Source of the DNA: Bernardetia sp. MNP-M8
Lineage (GTDB): Bacteria > Bacteroidota > Bacteroidia > Cytophagales > Bernardetiaceae
Length of the DNA stretch: 64,000 bases
Direction: 5' to 3'
NCBI RefSeq assembly: GCF_037126285.1
Contig: NZ_CP147012.1
Span: forward strand, 806,001 to 870,000
Shown: in pieces, positions 27,368 to 35,918 of the stretch
Layout of the letters: each line of letters starts with the position of its first letter
Position numbering within the stretch: the first letter of the stretch is position 1
Program-made: the position numbers and the translations under genes
Notes under the pieces: generated by a model
The model's input: the letters and a program-made list of their open reading frames with translations, nothing else
Databases searched by the model: none
What the model was told of the DNA's origin: nothing

Positions 27368-28123
27368 TTACTTGTCTACTTCCTCAAAAAGCGTTTCAAT
27401 CTCTATCTCAAAACCATTCAAAACTTTAGATTGTACTTTTCCAACTTTCTTAGCTTCTGAAAAAAGTTTGTACTTTCCTTCTTCATTCAAAACTTCTACT
27501 TTTACTTCACGTTTCTTAGGGAAAATCTGCCAGTATTCTGTTACTCCTTGTGTTTCATAGATTTTGTGTTTCATTTCTCTTTCCTTTTTTGCATTAGAAG
27601 GCGACCAAATTTCTACTACCAAATTAGGAGCTTCTTGTACTTTTTTATTTTCTATGATATGATAACGACTGACAGCAATAAAAATAATATCAGGTTGAAA
27701 CAAATTATCTTCATCAAATTGAACATCAATAGGCGCATAAATAATTTTTCCTGCTTTATGTTGGCGCACAAAAGTACCCATTTGAAAACCTAATTCTTCA
27801 GAAATAGCTTGATGGTTGAAATTTGGAGAAGGCATAATAAAAAGTTGATTTTGAATAATTTGTACGCTTACTTTTAAATCTTGAGGAAAATAGGTTTCAA
27901 TATCAGAACTTTTCCAAATGTGTTTTTTTGGAAATAAAGCTGCATATTCTTCAATCTCCTCAACTGTATAATCCGATTTTTGAGTAAGTGGAGAAGGTAA
28001 AGGTTGTGTACTTCCGTTTTTATTATTTACTTCTTCTTTTCTAAAATCTATTTTTAATGCTTCTAAAAGAGGAATTAATAGTTTTTCCTGTTCTTCGGTA
28101 AGCTCAAGTTGGTAATTATTCAT
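27368..28123 (-). CDS. Uma2 family endonuclease-like protein (DUF820)
   Basis: 251 residues. The C-terminal ~180 residues are a Uma2/DUF820 PD-(D/E)XK domain: MPSPNFNHQAISEEL, IYAPIDVQFDEDNLFQPDIIFI (catalytic D), LVVEIWSPSNAKKEREMKHKIYETQGVTEYW. The N-terminal ~70 residues are a charged helix. The family is predicted to have nuclease activity and is common in Bacteroidota and Cyanobacteria; biological role unproven. Confidence 0.88.
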   Translation of the reverse strand: MNNYQLELTEEQEKLLIPLLEALKIDFRKEEVNNKNGSTQPLPSPLTQKSDYTVEEIEEYAALFPKKHIWKSSDIETYFPQDLKVSVQIIQNQLFIMPSPNFNHQAISEELGFQMGTFVRQHKAGKIIYAPIDVQFDEDNLFQPDIIFIAVSRYHIIENKKVQEAPNLVVEIWSPSNAKKEREMKHKIYETQGVTEYWQIFPKKREVKVEVLNEEGKYKLFSEAKKVGKVQSKVLNGFEIEIETLFEEVDK

Positions 28124-28228
28124 TTTTCTCTATTTTTAATCAGGCTGATTAATTTCTATATTTTCTTTTAATAAAGATAAGGAAAATATAAAACTTTGTC
28201 AGTAGTTTTTCGGTAATCCGAAGCAACT

Positions 28229-28279
28229 CTGACAATAGTTGAAAATTAAACTATTGACAGCCTTCTGAAATGACTGTCA
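28229..28279. repeat. Overlapping alternative hairpins between alaS and the Uma2 gene
   Basis: CTGACAATAGTT (28229-28240) pairs with AACTATTGACAG (28249-28260) with one mismatch, while GACAG at 28256-28260 can instead pair with CTGTC at 28274-28278. The two structures exclude each other. No known riboswitch class is recognised. Confidence 0.4.
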
Positions 28280-28308
28280 AAGTTTACAAAGTTTGATTCA
28301 AAAAAAAA

Positions 28309-28340
28309 GCAACATTTCTAGTTAGACTAAAAATGTTGCT
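28309..28340 (-). terminator. Terminator of alaS
   Basis: AGCAACATTT pairs with AAATGTTGCT; on the minus strand it is followed by eight U. Confidence 0.85.
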
Positions 28341-28350
28341 TCCTACATGT

Positions 28351-28381
28351 AACCGTCGTTGAGGCGTTGCCGTCAACGAGG
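28351..28381. repeat. Hairpin of the CGTCGTTG type
   Basis: CGTTGA-GGC-GTT-GCC-G-TCAACG hairpin just past the alaS stop codon. Similar CGTCGTTG-containing palindromes occur at 35723 and 41455. Confidence 0.45.
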
Positions 28382-28387
28382 TTTTAA

Positions 28388-31036
28388 TTACTTATACAAA
28401 ATCTCAAAACCTTGTTCTACTACTTTATCCAGTCCAGATAAATCTTTTCCTCCTGCTGTAGCAAAGAAAGGCTGTCCACCTCCTCCACCTTTGATATTTT
28501 TAGCTAAATCTTTCACAATTTTTCCAGCATTCAAGCCTTTTTCATCTACTAATTCTTGAGAAATAGTAACAGCGATTTGTGGTTTGCCTTCAATATCAGC
28601 AGCCAAAACAGCAAAGAGATTTTCTACTTCGTTTTTGAGTTCGAAACTAAGATTTTTGAGCGCATCAGCAGACGGAATAGAAATTTTTTGAATCAAAATA
28701 TTTATTCCATTTTCATTCTTTATTTCATTCAAAAGATTTTTCTTGATATTTTTAGCTTCTTTCTCTTGAAATTCTTGAATCTGTTTTTGAAGGATTGCAT
28801 TTTGTTCTACTAAAGAATTTACATCCTCTTTTAGGTTTTTGTTTCCTTTTACTATCGAACGAATTTCTTTGACAAGTTTGTTTTGTTCTTGAATCCAATT
28901 ATAGGCTTTTTCTCCTGTCAGAGCTTCCAAACGACGAACACCAGAAGCTACCGAACTTTCAGAAATAATCTTGAAGAAACCAATTTTTCCAGTTGCCGAA
29001 ACGTGCGTTCCTCCACAAAGCTCAACTGAATATTTTTTATCAAACATAACTACACGAACCGAATTACCATACTTTTCACCAAAAAGAGCCATTGCACCCA
29101 TTTCTTTGGCTTCGTCTATTGGCGTGTTTCTCATTTCTTGAAGCTCAATATTTTCTCTAATTTTTTGATTGACAATAGTTTCTACTTTTTCAATTTCTTC
29201 GTCAGTCATTTTAGAAAAATGAGAAAAATCAAAACGCAAAATATCTTCAGAAACTAATGAACCTCGCTGCTGAACATGAGTTCCCAAAACAGAGCGCAAA
29301 GCTGCATGTAAAAGGTGTGTTGCAGAGTGGTTATTTTCAGTCGAACGTCTTAGTGTTTCACTTACAATCGCTTTATAATTTGCTGTAAAATTAGAAGGTA
29401 TTTTTTTTGTGATATGAACAATCATATCATTTTCTTTCTGTGTATCAATGATGCTAATTTTTTCTCCATTATTTTCATTATCTGAATCAATGGCTTGAAT
29501 ATAACCTCTATCTCCAACCTGTCCACCACTTTCTGCATAAAAAGGAGTTTGGTCAAGCACAATTTGATAGAGTGTTTTGCCTTTTTGAGTAATTTCTCTC
29601 CATTTTACAATCTTTGCCTTTGCTTGAAGTGTATCGTAACCCAAGAAATCAACATTTACACTTTTGTCTTCTTGGATTTCGTGCCAATCCGATTTTTCAG
29701 AAGAAGCATCTTTTTGAGAACGTTTTCTTTGTTCATTTAAAGCCTTTTCAAAACCAACTGTGTCGATTTTCATTCCTGCTTCTCTTGCCATCAAATCTGT
29801 TAAATCATCAGGAAAACCGAATGTATCATATAATTCAAATACTTCTTTTCCATCAATTACATTTCCCTTTGTACGATTTTTCACCTCTTCAAAACGCTTA
29901 ATTCCATTTTCTAAAGTACGTAAAAACGAATTTTCTTCTTCTTTTACAACTCTTGCAACAAAATCTTTTTGAGCGTCTAATTCTGGGAATGTATCGTCAA
30001 ACTGTTCTGCCAAAATATGCACTAACTCAAACAAAAATGGCTCTTTCAAATCCAAATAAGTATAGCCATAACGAACAGCACGACGCAAAATACGACGAAC
30101 GACATAACCTTGTTTGTTGTTGGATGGAAGTTGTCCGTCTGCAATCACAAATGAAATAGCACGAATATGGTCAGAAATAACACGAATGGCAATATCTGTT
30201 TTTTCATCTACACCATACGAAATGCCACTAATCGCCTCAACCGTTTTGATAAGAGGAGTAAAAACATCAGTATCATAATTGGATTGTTTGCCTTCGATGG
30301 CACGCACCAAACGCTCAAACCCCATTCCTGTATCTACGTGTTGCGAAGGAAGTTTTACAAGAGATTTGTCAGCCTTGCGCTCAAATTCCATAAAAACGTT
30401 ATTCCAAATTTCGATAACTTGTGGGTGGTCTGCATTTACTAGCGTTTTTCCATCTACATCAAAACGTTCTGCATCAGTACGCAAATCAATATGAATTTCT
30501 GAACAAGGACCACAAGGACCTACATCGCCCATTTCCCAAAAATTATCTTTTTTATTTCCGTACAAAATACGGTCTTCTCCTCCTAAAATCTGTTTCCAAA
30601 TTTCGAAAGACTCTGTATCTAAAGCTAGTTTATCGTCTTTATCACCTTCAAAAACAGTTACATACAAACGTTCTTTTGGTAATTTATAGACTTCTGTCAA
30701 GAGTTCCCACGCCCAAGGCAAGGCTTCTTTTTTGAAATAATCGCCAAACGACCAGTTTCCTAGCATTTCGAAAAATGTATGATGGTAGGTATCAATTCCT
30801 ACATCGTCCAAATCGTTGTGCTTACCAGAAACACGAAGACATTTTTGGGTGTCTGTAATTCGTTTGGAAGGAGGATTTCCATTTCCTAAAAAATAATCTT
30901 TAAACTGTGCCATTCCAGAATTGATAAACATCAGCGTAGTATCGCCTTTTGGAATAAGTGGCGCAGAATCAACAATTAAATGCTGTTTTTCTTGAAAAAA
31001 ATTGAGAAAGGTTTGGCGTACTTCTTTAGCTGTCAT
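28388..31036 (-). CDS. alaS: Alanyl-tRNA synthetase
   Basis: 882 residues from MTAKEVRQTFLNFF, the normal AlaS N-terminus; an in-frame upstream start at 31075 would add 13 atypical residues. Class II core motifs are seen in INSGMAQFKDYFLG and DVGPCGPCSEIH. The editing domain has the zinc motifs NNHSATHLLH and CGGTHV, and the C-Ala region ends with a glycine-rich KGGGGGQPFFATAGG segment. It charges tRNA-Ala and clears Ser/Gly mischarging. Monocistronic with its own promoter and terminator. Confidence 0.97.
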   Translation of the reverse strand: MTAKEVRQTFLNFFQEKQHLIVDSAPLIPKGDTTLMFINSGMAQFKDYFLGNGNPPSKRITDTQKCLRVSGKHNDLDDVGIDTYHHTFFEMLGNWSFGDYFKKEALPWAWELLTEVYKLPKERLYVTVFEGDKDDKLALDTESFEIWKQILGGEDRILYGNKKDNFWEMGDVGPCGPCSEIHIDLRTDAERFDVDGKTLVNADHPQVIEIWNNVFMEFERKADKSLVKLPSQHVDTGMGFERLVRAIEGKQSNYDTDVFTPLIKTVEAISGISYGVDEKTDIAIRVISDHIRAISFVIADGQLPSNNKQGYVVRRILRRAVRYGYTYLDLKEPFLFELVHILAEQFDDTFPELDAQKDFVARVVKEEENSFLRTLENGIKRFEEVKNRTKGNVIDGKEVFELYDTFGFPDDLTDLMAREAGMKIDTVGFEKALNEQRKRSQKDASSEKSDWHEIQEDKSVNVDFLGYDTLQAKAKIVKWREITQKGKTLYQIVLDQTPFYAESGGQVGDRGYIQAIDSDNENNGEKISIIDTQKENDMIVHITKKIPSNFTANYKAIVSETLRRSTENNHSATHLLHAALRSVLGTHVQQRGSLVSEDILRFDFSHFSKMTDEEIEKVETIVNQKIRENIELQEMRNTPIDEAKEMGAMALFGEKYGNSVRVVMFDKKYSVELCGGTHVSATGKIGFFKIISESSVASGVRRLEALTGEKAYNWIQEQNKLVKEIRSIVKGNKNLKEDVNSLVEQNAILQKQIQEFQEKEAKNIKKNLLNEIKNENGINILIQKISIPSADALKNLSFELKNEVENLFAVLAADIEGKPQIAVTISQELVDEKGLNAGKIVKDLAKNIKGGGGGQPFFATAGGKDLSGLDKVVEQGFEILYK

Positions 31037-31103
31037 GTTTATATTTTTGAGGTCGCTCGTAGGGATACAAGCCACGGTAGATTTGATTTTTCTTTAAGAC
31101 GCA

Positions 31104-31111
31104 AAGATAAG
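31104..31111 (-). promoter_or_regulatory. -7 promoter element of alaS
   Basis: TATCTTTG on the minus strand, about 68 bp upstream of the alaS ATG at 31036, between alaS and the TPR gene. Confidence 0.55.
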
Positions 31112-31139
31112 AAAAGATAAAAAGAATTAGAATAAAAAT

Positions 31140-32669
31140 CTATTCAATTTGATTTTTTAGTTTCTGAACTACTTTTAGGCTATTTGTAAAGGTTTCTTTG
31201 TCTTCTTGATCGGAAGTTTTTGCTATCATTTCAAGAAACATATTCTCAGCTTTTTCAAATAAATTTAAGGCGATTTCATTTTCTTCCATTGCCTTACGAC
31301 ACTTTCCTAGCTTTACAATTCCGATAGCTAAAAGATTTTGGAAATAGTCTATTTGTTCATCTTCAATTTCTTCTGCTTCATCAATAAGGAATTGATAGGT
31401 TTCTATTTGCTCTTGATAATAATCTAGTGCTACTTTTGGTTGCTTTTTTTTATAAAAAGAATCTCCTACTTTTTGATTTGTCTTGCCTAATGAATCTCCA
31501 TATTCTAATTCTTGTTGTACTGTAAGCACATCTGAAAAATTAGTATATAATTCTCCCAAATATTCTATATTCTCTCTATACTTTTCTATTGCTATTAGAG
31601 GATAACCCATTAGATTATTTATTTCAGCTAATTGATTTGTAGCTTCACTCAACAGATTTAGATAATCAACATCTTGTATCAAACCTTCTGTATTTTTTAT
31701 ATATTTGGCTTGTTGTTCATACCATTCCATTGATTTTTTATATTCTTCTCGCTCAAAGTCTAGTTTTCCCAAACCTCCATATAAAGAAGCCAAATCAAAA
31801 ATAAAATCATCATTATCAGGAAAAAGAGAAGCCAACTTTTCTGCTATTCCAATCTTTAGATTATAAAAAGTAAAAGCTGTTTTGATATGTCCTGATTTAT
31901 AAAGAATATCACCCCACTTTTCATAAATAGTTCCTAACTCTTCTTCATATTCTATATTATTAGGAAATTTTTCTGTAAGTTTCTTTTGAAGGAAAGCTGA
32001 TTTTTCGATAAAGAAAAATGAATCTTTTTGTTTATCATTATCAAAAGCATATAAAGCAATTTCTTTACAAATCTTGGCAATAGAATCTTGAATAATCCCC
32101 TCTTCTACATCCCAAAAAGGAAATTGTTTTTCATTAAGCTCTAAAAAATGCTTTGTGTAATTTGTGTACTCTTCATAATTTTTGTTTAGCAATGTATCTG
32201 ATTGCATTTTGTATTCCCAACTTTGCAAAAATGGATGAGTTAGTTTCCAAATTTGTTCTTTTTGAGTTTCTAAAAGTTGTGTTCGGTTTGTTTGTGATAG
32301 GAAATAATAGACTATTTCATCTGTTTCGTTCTTGGCTATTTTCTCAATCCAATTTTGATTAATAAATTCTTGTATAGATTCTTCAATATACTTTCTGCCT
32401 TTTTCTAATCTCACTTTTTCAATATGACTATCTACATACTCTTCACTTGGATTGCCGATAGACATCAACATTGATTTTATATAATCTTCTCCACTATTTT
32501 CTCCTAAAATCGGACTAAGTAAGTCTATATTTTGTTCACCTTCATCAAAAGAAAAATGTAATTCTAAAAAAGAACTAGCAATTTCTTTACTCGGCAAGAC
32601 TGACAAAACAGAAAGTAAACTTTGTGCTTGTTGAGGTAAATTTTCAAAAGGTTTTTGAGTAAAATTCAT
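31140..32669 (-). CDS. Cytoplasmic TPR-repeat protein
   Basis: 509 residues, no signal peptide. From about residue 215 on, helical pairs of TPR type repeat (for example IYEKWGDILYKSGHIKTAFTFYN, LYGGLGKLDFEREEYKKSMEWYEQ, SLGKTNQKVGDSFYKKKQPKVALDYYQEQ). The N-terminal 200 residues are an unassigned helical region containing FTQKPFENLPQQAQSLLSVL, reminiscent of the winged-helix part of some NTPase-TPR proteins, but no P-loop is seen. It is probably a protein-protein scaffold. It is followed at 11-bp spacing on the same strand by the gene below and may share its transcript. Confidence 0.7.
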   Translation of the reverse strand: MNFTQKPFENLPQQAQSLLSVLSVLPSKEIASSFLELHFSFDEGEQNIDLLSPILGENSGEDYIKSMLMSIGNPSEEYVDSHIEKVRLEKGRKYIEESIQEFINQNWIEKIAKNETDEIVYYFLSQTNRTQLLETQKEQIWKLTHPFLQSWEYKMQSDTLLNKNYEEYTNYTKHFLELNEKQFPFWDVEEGIIQDSIAKICKEIALYAFDNDKQKDSFFFIEKSAFLQKKLTEKFPNNIEYEEELGTIYEKWGDILYKSGHIKTAFTFYNLKIGIAEKLASLFPDNDDFIFDLASLYGGLGKLDFEREEYKKSMEWYEQQAKYIKNTEGLIQDVDYLNLLSEATNQLAEINNLMGYPLIAIEKYRENIEYLGELYTNFSDVLTVQQELEYGDSLGKTNQKVGDSFYKKKQPKVALDYYQEQIETYQFLIDEAEEIEDEQIDYFQNLLAIGIVKLGKCRKAMEENEIALNLFEKAENMFLEMIAKTSDQEDKETFTNSLKVVQKLKNQIE

Positions 32670-32680
32670 AAGTGTAATTT

Positions 32681-33256
32681 TTAAAGTTTAAACTTAGATT
32701 TTAGTTTAGAGAAAAAAGAGGAAGGCAGAGGAATGATGAAATTTTGGATAAGATATTCTCTTTGTGAATCATTAGAAACTACCATTGAACCCAAAAAATC
32801 CACGAGTTTGTTGGCATCTATTTTTATCATTGACAAAGGAATATTTGTTTCTTCAAAACCCATTGCTCTATTTAATTTACCTAAGTTTTTCTGAATAGAA
32901 CTTTGCTTTTTAGATTTTGAAGAAGCAGTATTCAGACAGATAAATTTTTGATTATTTACAGAAGACCTATGAATGTTTTTTATAATTTCCCATTCTATAA
33001 TATCCTCATAATTACGTTTTTTCCAAATTGCTTTCTTATACCAAATTCCTTTCTGATTGATAATAATTTGAGGTGTTTTGTCAAAAAGCATAATCAAACT
33101 AACTAAAGCCCACAAACCACAAAAAATAAGGGCAAACCAAGCCATAAAAGAACCTTCTTTCATAACCATAAAAATTCCACCTAATACAAAAATAAAACCA
33201 CCTAAAAATAGATAAAAGGCAGATAGAGGCGATTTGTATAATTTAATTTCCTTCAT
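32681..33256 (-). CDS. STM3941-family membrane protein
   Basis: 191 residues with two adjacent membrane helices (about 12-33 and 38-59) and a cytoplasmic PH-like region starting TPQIIINQKGIWYKKAIWKKRNYEDIIEWEIIKNI. This N-terminal KEIKLYKSPLSAFYL and helix-helix-PH layout is that of the STM3941 family of unknown function. It lies 28 bp after a Trp-rich gene and 11 bp before the TPR gene, so the three could be cotranscribed. Confidence 0.7.
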   Translation of the reverse strand: MKEIKLYKSPLSAFYLFLGGFIFVLGGIFMVMKEGSFMAWFALIFCGLWALVSLIMLFDKTPQIIINQKGIWYKKAIWKKRNYEDIIEWEIIKNIHRSSVNNQKFICLNTASSKSKKQSSIQKNLGKLNRAMGFEETNIPLSMIKIDANKLVDFLGSMVVSNDSQREYLIQNFIIPLPSSFFSKLKSKFKL

Positions 33257-33284
33257 AACTAAACGGATTTGATATATTTAAAAA

Positions 33285-33809
33285 TTACCCTGCTGCTGCC
33301 TGTTGTCGAATTTTCATAATAAAAATACCACCCAAAATAAGTGCATTGAGATTACTTTCTCCTGTATTTCCAAAATTAAATTCTCCTTTACCAGTCAAAA
33401 AATTGGAAATAGAGCTATTAATAAGTTTTTCGCTAGGTAGTGAAGTATCAATTTGATGGTTCTCTAGTTGTGATTGTGTGTATTTTCTCTCCCACCACCA
33501 ACTTCCTACACTCCACATATTTTGCTTAAAAATGAAGGTTTCATGGTCTTTTTCTACATAGAGTTCTGTTTTGTTAGTCCACATATTTGTAGTAAGAGTT
33601 GCAATTATTTGCTCATCAATTTTATCGACAATAACTATTTTTGTTCCCCAAAAATTAATTGGTTTTATTTCAAATTCTCTATCCAAAAGCATTCCTTTAG
33701 CTCTTTTGTGTTTCCAAAAGTTCATTTTGAAAAAACCGATTTCCCTTTCATTGTATAAAATAGAAGTTTTTTGTTGCCAAAAATCAGTTTTCCACGTAAT
33801 TCCGTTCAT
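33285..33809 (-). CDS. Trp-rich hypothetical protein
   Basis: 174 residues from MNGITWKTDFW. The longer frame to 33959 would overlap the divergent plus-strand gene at 33865, so I reject that extension. The protein is rich in Trp in repeated FW or NxW contexts (DFWQQ, NFWKHK, NFWGTK, NMWTNK, NMWSVGSWWW) with alternating hydrophobic strands, suggesting a 12-strand barrel-like fold such as Tubby/LURP-one, but I cannot confirm this. A C-terminal hydrophobic segment (LNALILGGIFIM) could be a membrane anchor. Confidence 0.6.
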   Translation of the reverse strand: MNGITWKTDFWQQKTSILYNEREIGFFKMNFWKHKRAKGMLLDREFEIKPINFWGTKIVIVDKIDEQIIATLTTNMWTNKTELYVEKDHETFIFKQNMWSVGSWWWERKYTQSQLENHQIDTSLPSEKLINSSISNFLTGKGEFNFGNTGESNLNALILGGIFIMKIRQQAAAG

Positions 33810-33864
33810 AGTGCGAATTAGTTTTGAGTAAAAACAATTAGAATCAAGATTGCGTATTAAAAAT

Positions 33865-34134
33865 ATGAAAAAATCTACTAAAATCCACTTTCTAATTGTT
33901 TCCTTTATAAATCTACTTGTTGTTGCAAGATTACTCTTTGTTACTTTTGAGTCAAACAATTGTAAATCTGTAATTCTTATAATTATTCCTTTTCCTATTT
34001 TGATAGCCTTGAATGGAATTATCGGATTTGTGCTTTTTTTGATAAAGAAAGCAGATTATAGAATTTATATGATAAATATTTTGGGTTTGGTTTGGTTGTT
34101 TTTCTTGGGATTAGCTTTAGCTGCAAAAATCTAA
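33865..34134 (+). CDS. Small three-helix membrane protein
   Basis: 89 residues starting MKKSTKIHFLIVSF. Three hydrophobic segments (about 6-28, 34-55, 66-88) leave little soluble sequence. It is divergent from the Trp-rich gene 55 bp away. I do not recognise a family. Confidence 0.55.
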   Translation: MKKSTKIHFLIVSFINLLVVARLLFVTFESNNCKSVILIIIPFPILIALNGIIGFVLFLIKKADYRIYMINILGLVWLFFLGLALAAKI

Positions 34135-34160
34135 TTTTTGCTCAAAATACAACATAATTT

Positions 34161-34193
34161 AAACCCTAAGGGTCTTAAAGAAACTTAGGGTTT
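34161..34193. terminator. AAACCCTAAGGGTCTT-type terminator hairpin
   Basis: AAACCCTAAG ... CTTAGGGTTT with internal GGTCTT pairing, between two convergent genes. It shares its first 18 bases with the hairpin at 52930. Confidence 0.65.
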
Positions 34194-34221
34194 CGAAAAG
34201 AGGATATTTTTCAATCTTTAT

Positions 34222-35709
34222 CTAAACCTTTTCAAAAATCTTCTTCGCTTCCTTCGCCACTTCATCAGCCACCACACGACCCGAAATAATAGAAGGAGGA
34301 ACACCAGGACCTGGAACGGTCAGTTGTCCTGTAAAGAACAAATTACTTACCTTTTTAGATTTCATTTTAGGTTTGAAAAATGCTGTTTGTGCAAGTGTAT
34401 TTGCTAATCCATAAGCATTGCCTTTGAAAGAATTGTAATCTGCTTTAAAATCATCTAAGGCATAACTACGCTTCAAAATGACATGTTCTCTAATTTTTTG
34501 TTCCGTCAGATTTTCCAATCTATCCATTACAAGATTGTAATATTTTTCTCTAATCGTTTCACCATCTGGCAAACCAGGGGCAATAGGAACTAACAAAAAT
34601 AGATTTTCTTTACCTTCTGGCGCAACTTCATCATCAGTTTGAGAAGGACAACACGCATAAAAAAGAGGCTTTGAAGGCCAACGAGGATTAGTATAAATTT
34701 CCTCTGCATGTTTATTAAAATCTTCATCAAAAAATAAATTGTGATGTTCTAAGTTATTAAGTTTCTTATCTATTCCTAAATAAAATAATAAACTTGAGGG
34801 CGACATAGTTCTGTCATCCCAATATTTTTCTGTATAATTTTGATCTGCTTTGTCTAGTAATTTTTGGTCGGTATTGTGATAATCATTTCCTGCCACAATC
34901 CAATCAGCATGAAATTCTCCTTTTGAAGTTAAGACTGACCCAGCTTTTCCATTTTTAGTAACAATTTTATGAACTTCGGTTTCAGTTTCGAATTTTACAC
35001 CTTGTTCTTCTGCTACTTTTACCATCGCTTCAATGATTTTATTCATTCCTCCCATTGGATACCAAGTTCCGAGTGATAAATCTGCATAATTCATCATGCT
35101 GTACAATGCAGGCGTATTTTGTGGAGTTGCACCGAGAAAAAGCACAGGGAATTCTAATAATTTTATCAGTTTTTCATGGGTAAAGAATTTTCTGACGTGT
35201 TTGCTCATCGAAGTTAGCATCTGAATACGCAAACTTTCTTTCATCAAGCGATAATCTATAAATTCAGTAATCGAATGCGAAGGACGAAAAACATATTCGC
35301 TCATTCCAACTTCATATTTATATTTTGCTTGAGCCAAAAATTCACGTAATTTCAAGCTACTTCCTTCTTCATAACTCTCAAAAAGGTTTTCCAATTCTTC
35401 CATAGAAGCAGGAATATCGACAAAATCATCTTTGCCAAAACAAACTCTATATCCAGGGTCAAGGCGATGAAGGTCGTAATAATCACTTACTTTTTTTCCA
35501 AAAAGAGCAAAATACTCTTCAAAAACATCAGGCATCCAGTACCAACTTGGTCCCATATCAAAAGTAAATCCTTCAGTTATCCATTGCCTAGCACGACCTC
35601 CTAAAGAATCATTTTTTTCCAACACAGTTACATCAAAACCCTTCTGTGCCAAACAAGCAGCAGCCGAAAGACCAGCGAAACCAGAACCAATTACTATTAC
35701 TTTTTTCAT
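34222..35709 (-). CDS. Phytoene desaturase-type carotenoid oxidoreductase (CrtI/CrtD)
   Basis: 495 residues from MKKVIVIGSGFAGLSAA, where the FAD-binding GxGxxG begins; the extension to 35880 runs through a repeat-containing intergenic region and is rejected. Other signatures are MGPSWYWMPDVFE, the KxxF region and the C-terminal FFTGQLTVPGPGVPPSIISG typical of CrtI-type desaturases. It introduces double bonds into phytoene or a hydroxylated carotene in the membrane; which step cannot be decided here. No other crt genes are in the window. Confidence 0.88.
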   Translation of the reverse strand: MKKVIVIGSGFAGLSAAACLAQKGFDVTVLEKNDSLGGRARQWITEGFTFDMGPSWYWMPDVFEEYFALFGKKVSDYYDLHRLDPGYRVCFGKDDFVDIPASMEELENLFESYEEGSSLKLREFLAQAKYKYEVGMSEYVFRPSHSITEFIDYRLMKESLRIQMLTSMSKHVRKFFTHEKLIKLLEFPVLFLGATPQNTPALYSMMNYADLSLGTWYPMGGMNKIIEAMVKVAEEQGVKFETETEVHKIVTKNGKAGSVLTSKGEFHADWIVAGNDYHNTDQKLLDKADQNYTEKYWDDRTMSPSSLLFYLGIDKKLNNLEHHNLFFDEDFNKHAEEIYTNPRWPSKPLFYACCPSQTDDEVAPEGKENLFLLVPIAPGLPDGETIREKYYNLVMDRLENLTEQKIREHVILKRSYALDDFKADYNSFKGNAYGLANTLAQTAFFKPKMKSKKVSNLFFTGQLTVPGPGVPPSIISGRVVADEVAKEAKKIFEKV

Positions 35710-35722
35710 AATGTTGTAAATT

Positions 35723-35755
35723 GTCGTTGGTGAGGACACCAACAACGGCGAGAAT
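35723..35755. repeat. Palindromic dispersed repeat, GTCGTTGGTG type
   Basis: GTCGTTGGTG-AGGA-CACCAACAACGGCG: arms pair over GTTGGTG/CACCAAC. It lies just upstream of the carotenoid gene start, and its reverse complement resembles 41453-41486 and the left arm of the 19468 repeat. Confidence 0.6.
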
Positions 35756-35767
35756 ATATTTTTTCCG

Positions 35768-35812
35768 ACACTAAAGTGTACGATACATTTTCGCACCTTA
35801 AAAGGTACGCTA
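35768..35812. repeat. Two tandem short palindromes with ACGNTAC tails
   Basis: ACACT-AA-AGTGT followed by ACGATAC, then ACCTT-AA-AAGGT followed by ACGCTAC. Same plan, different stems. Confidence 0.6.
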
Positions 35813-35877
35813 CATTTGATTACATTTTTTTTCAAAATAAGTTTGAAAAAATCAATTAAAATATGCTTTTTGCAGAA

Positions 35878-35885
35878 CAAATATA
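35878..35885 (-). promoter_or_regulatory. Candidate -7 element of the carotenoid desaturase gene
   Basis: TATATTTG on the minus strand; it would give a leader of about 165 nt holding the palindromes at 35723-35812. Confidence 0.35.
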
Positions 35886-35918
35886 GAAATAAACCTATAA
35901 GGTTTGAATAAATAAACT

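Noticed and set aside
29495-30735. Several open frames antisense to alaS
   Set aside because: Their codon pattern mirrors the sense gene; alaS is complete and conserved.
31037-31075. Longer alaS start
   Set aside because: The family N-terminus starts at MTAKEVRQTFLNFF; the added residues are not conserved in pattern.
33810-33959. N-terminal extension of the Trp-rich protein
   Set aside because: It would overlap the divergent plus-strand membrane protein gene.
35710-35880. N-terminal extension of the carotenoid desaturase
   Set aside because: It reads through palindromic intergenic repeats and precedes the conserved FAD-binding start by 57 atypical residues.
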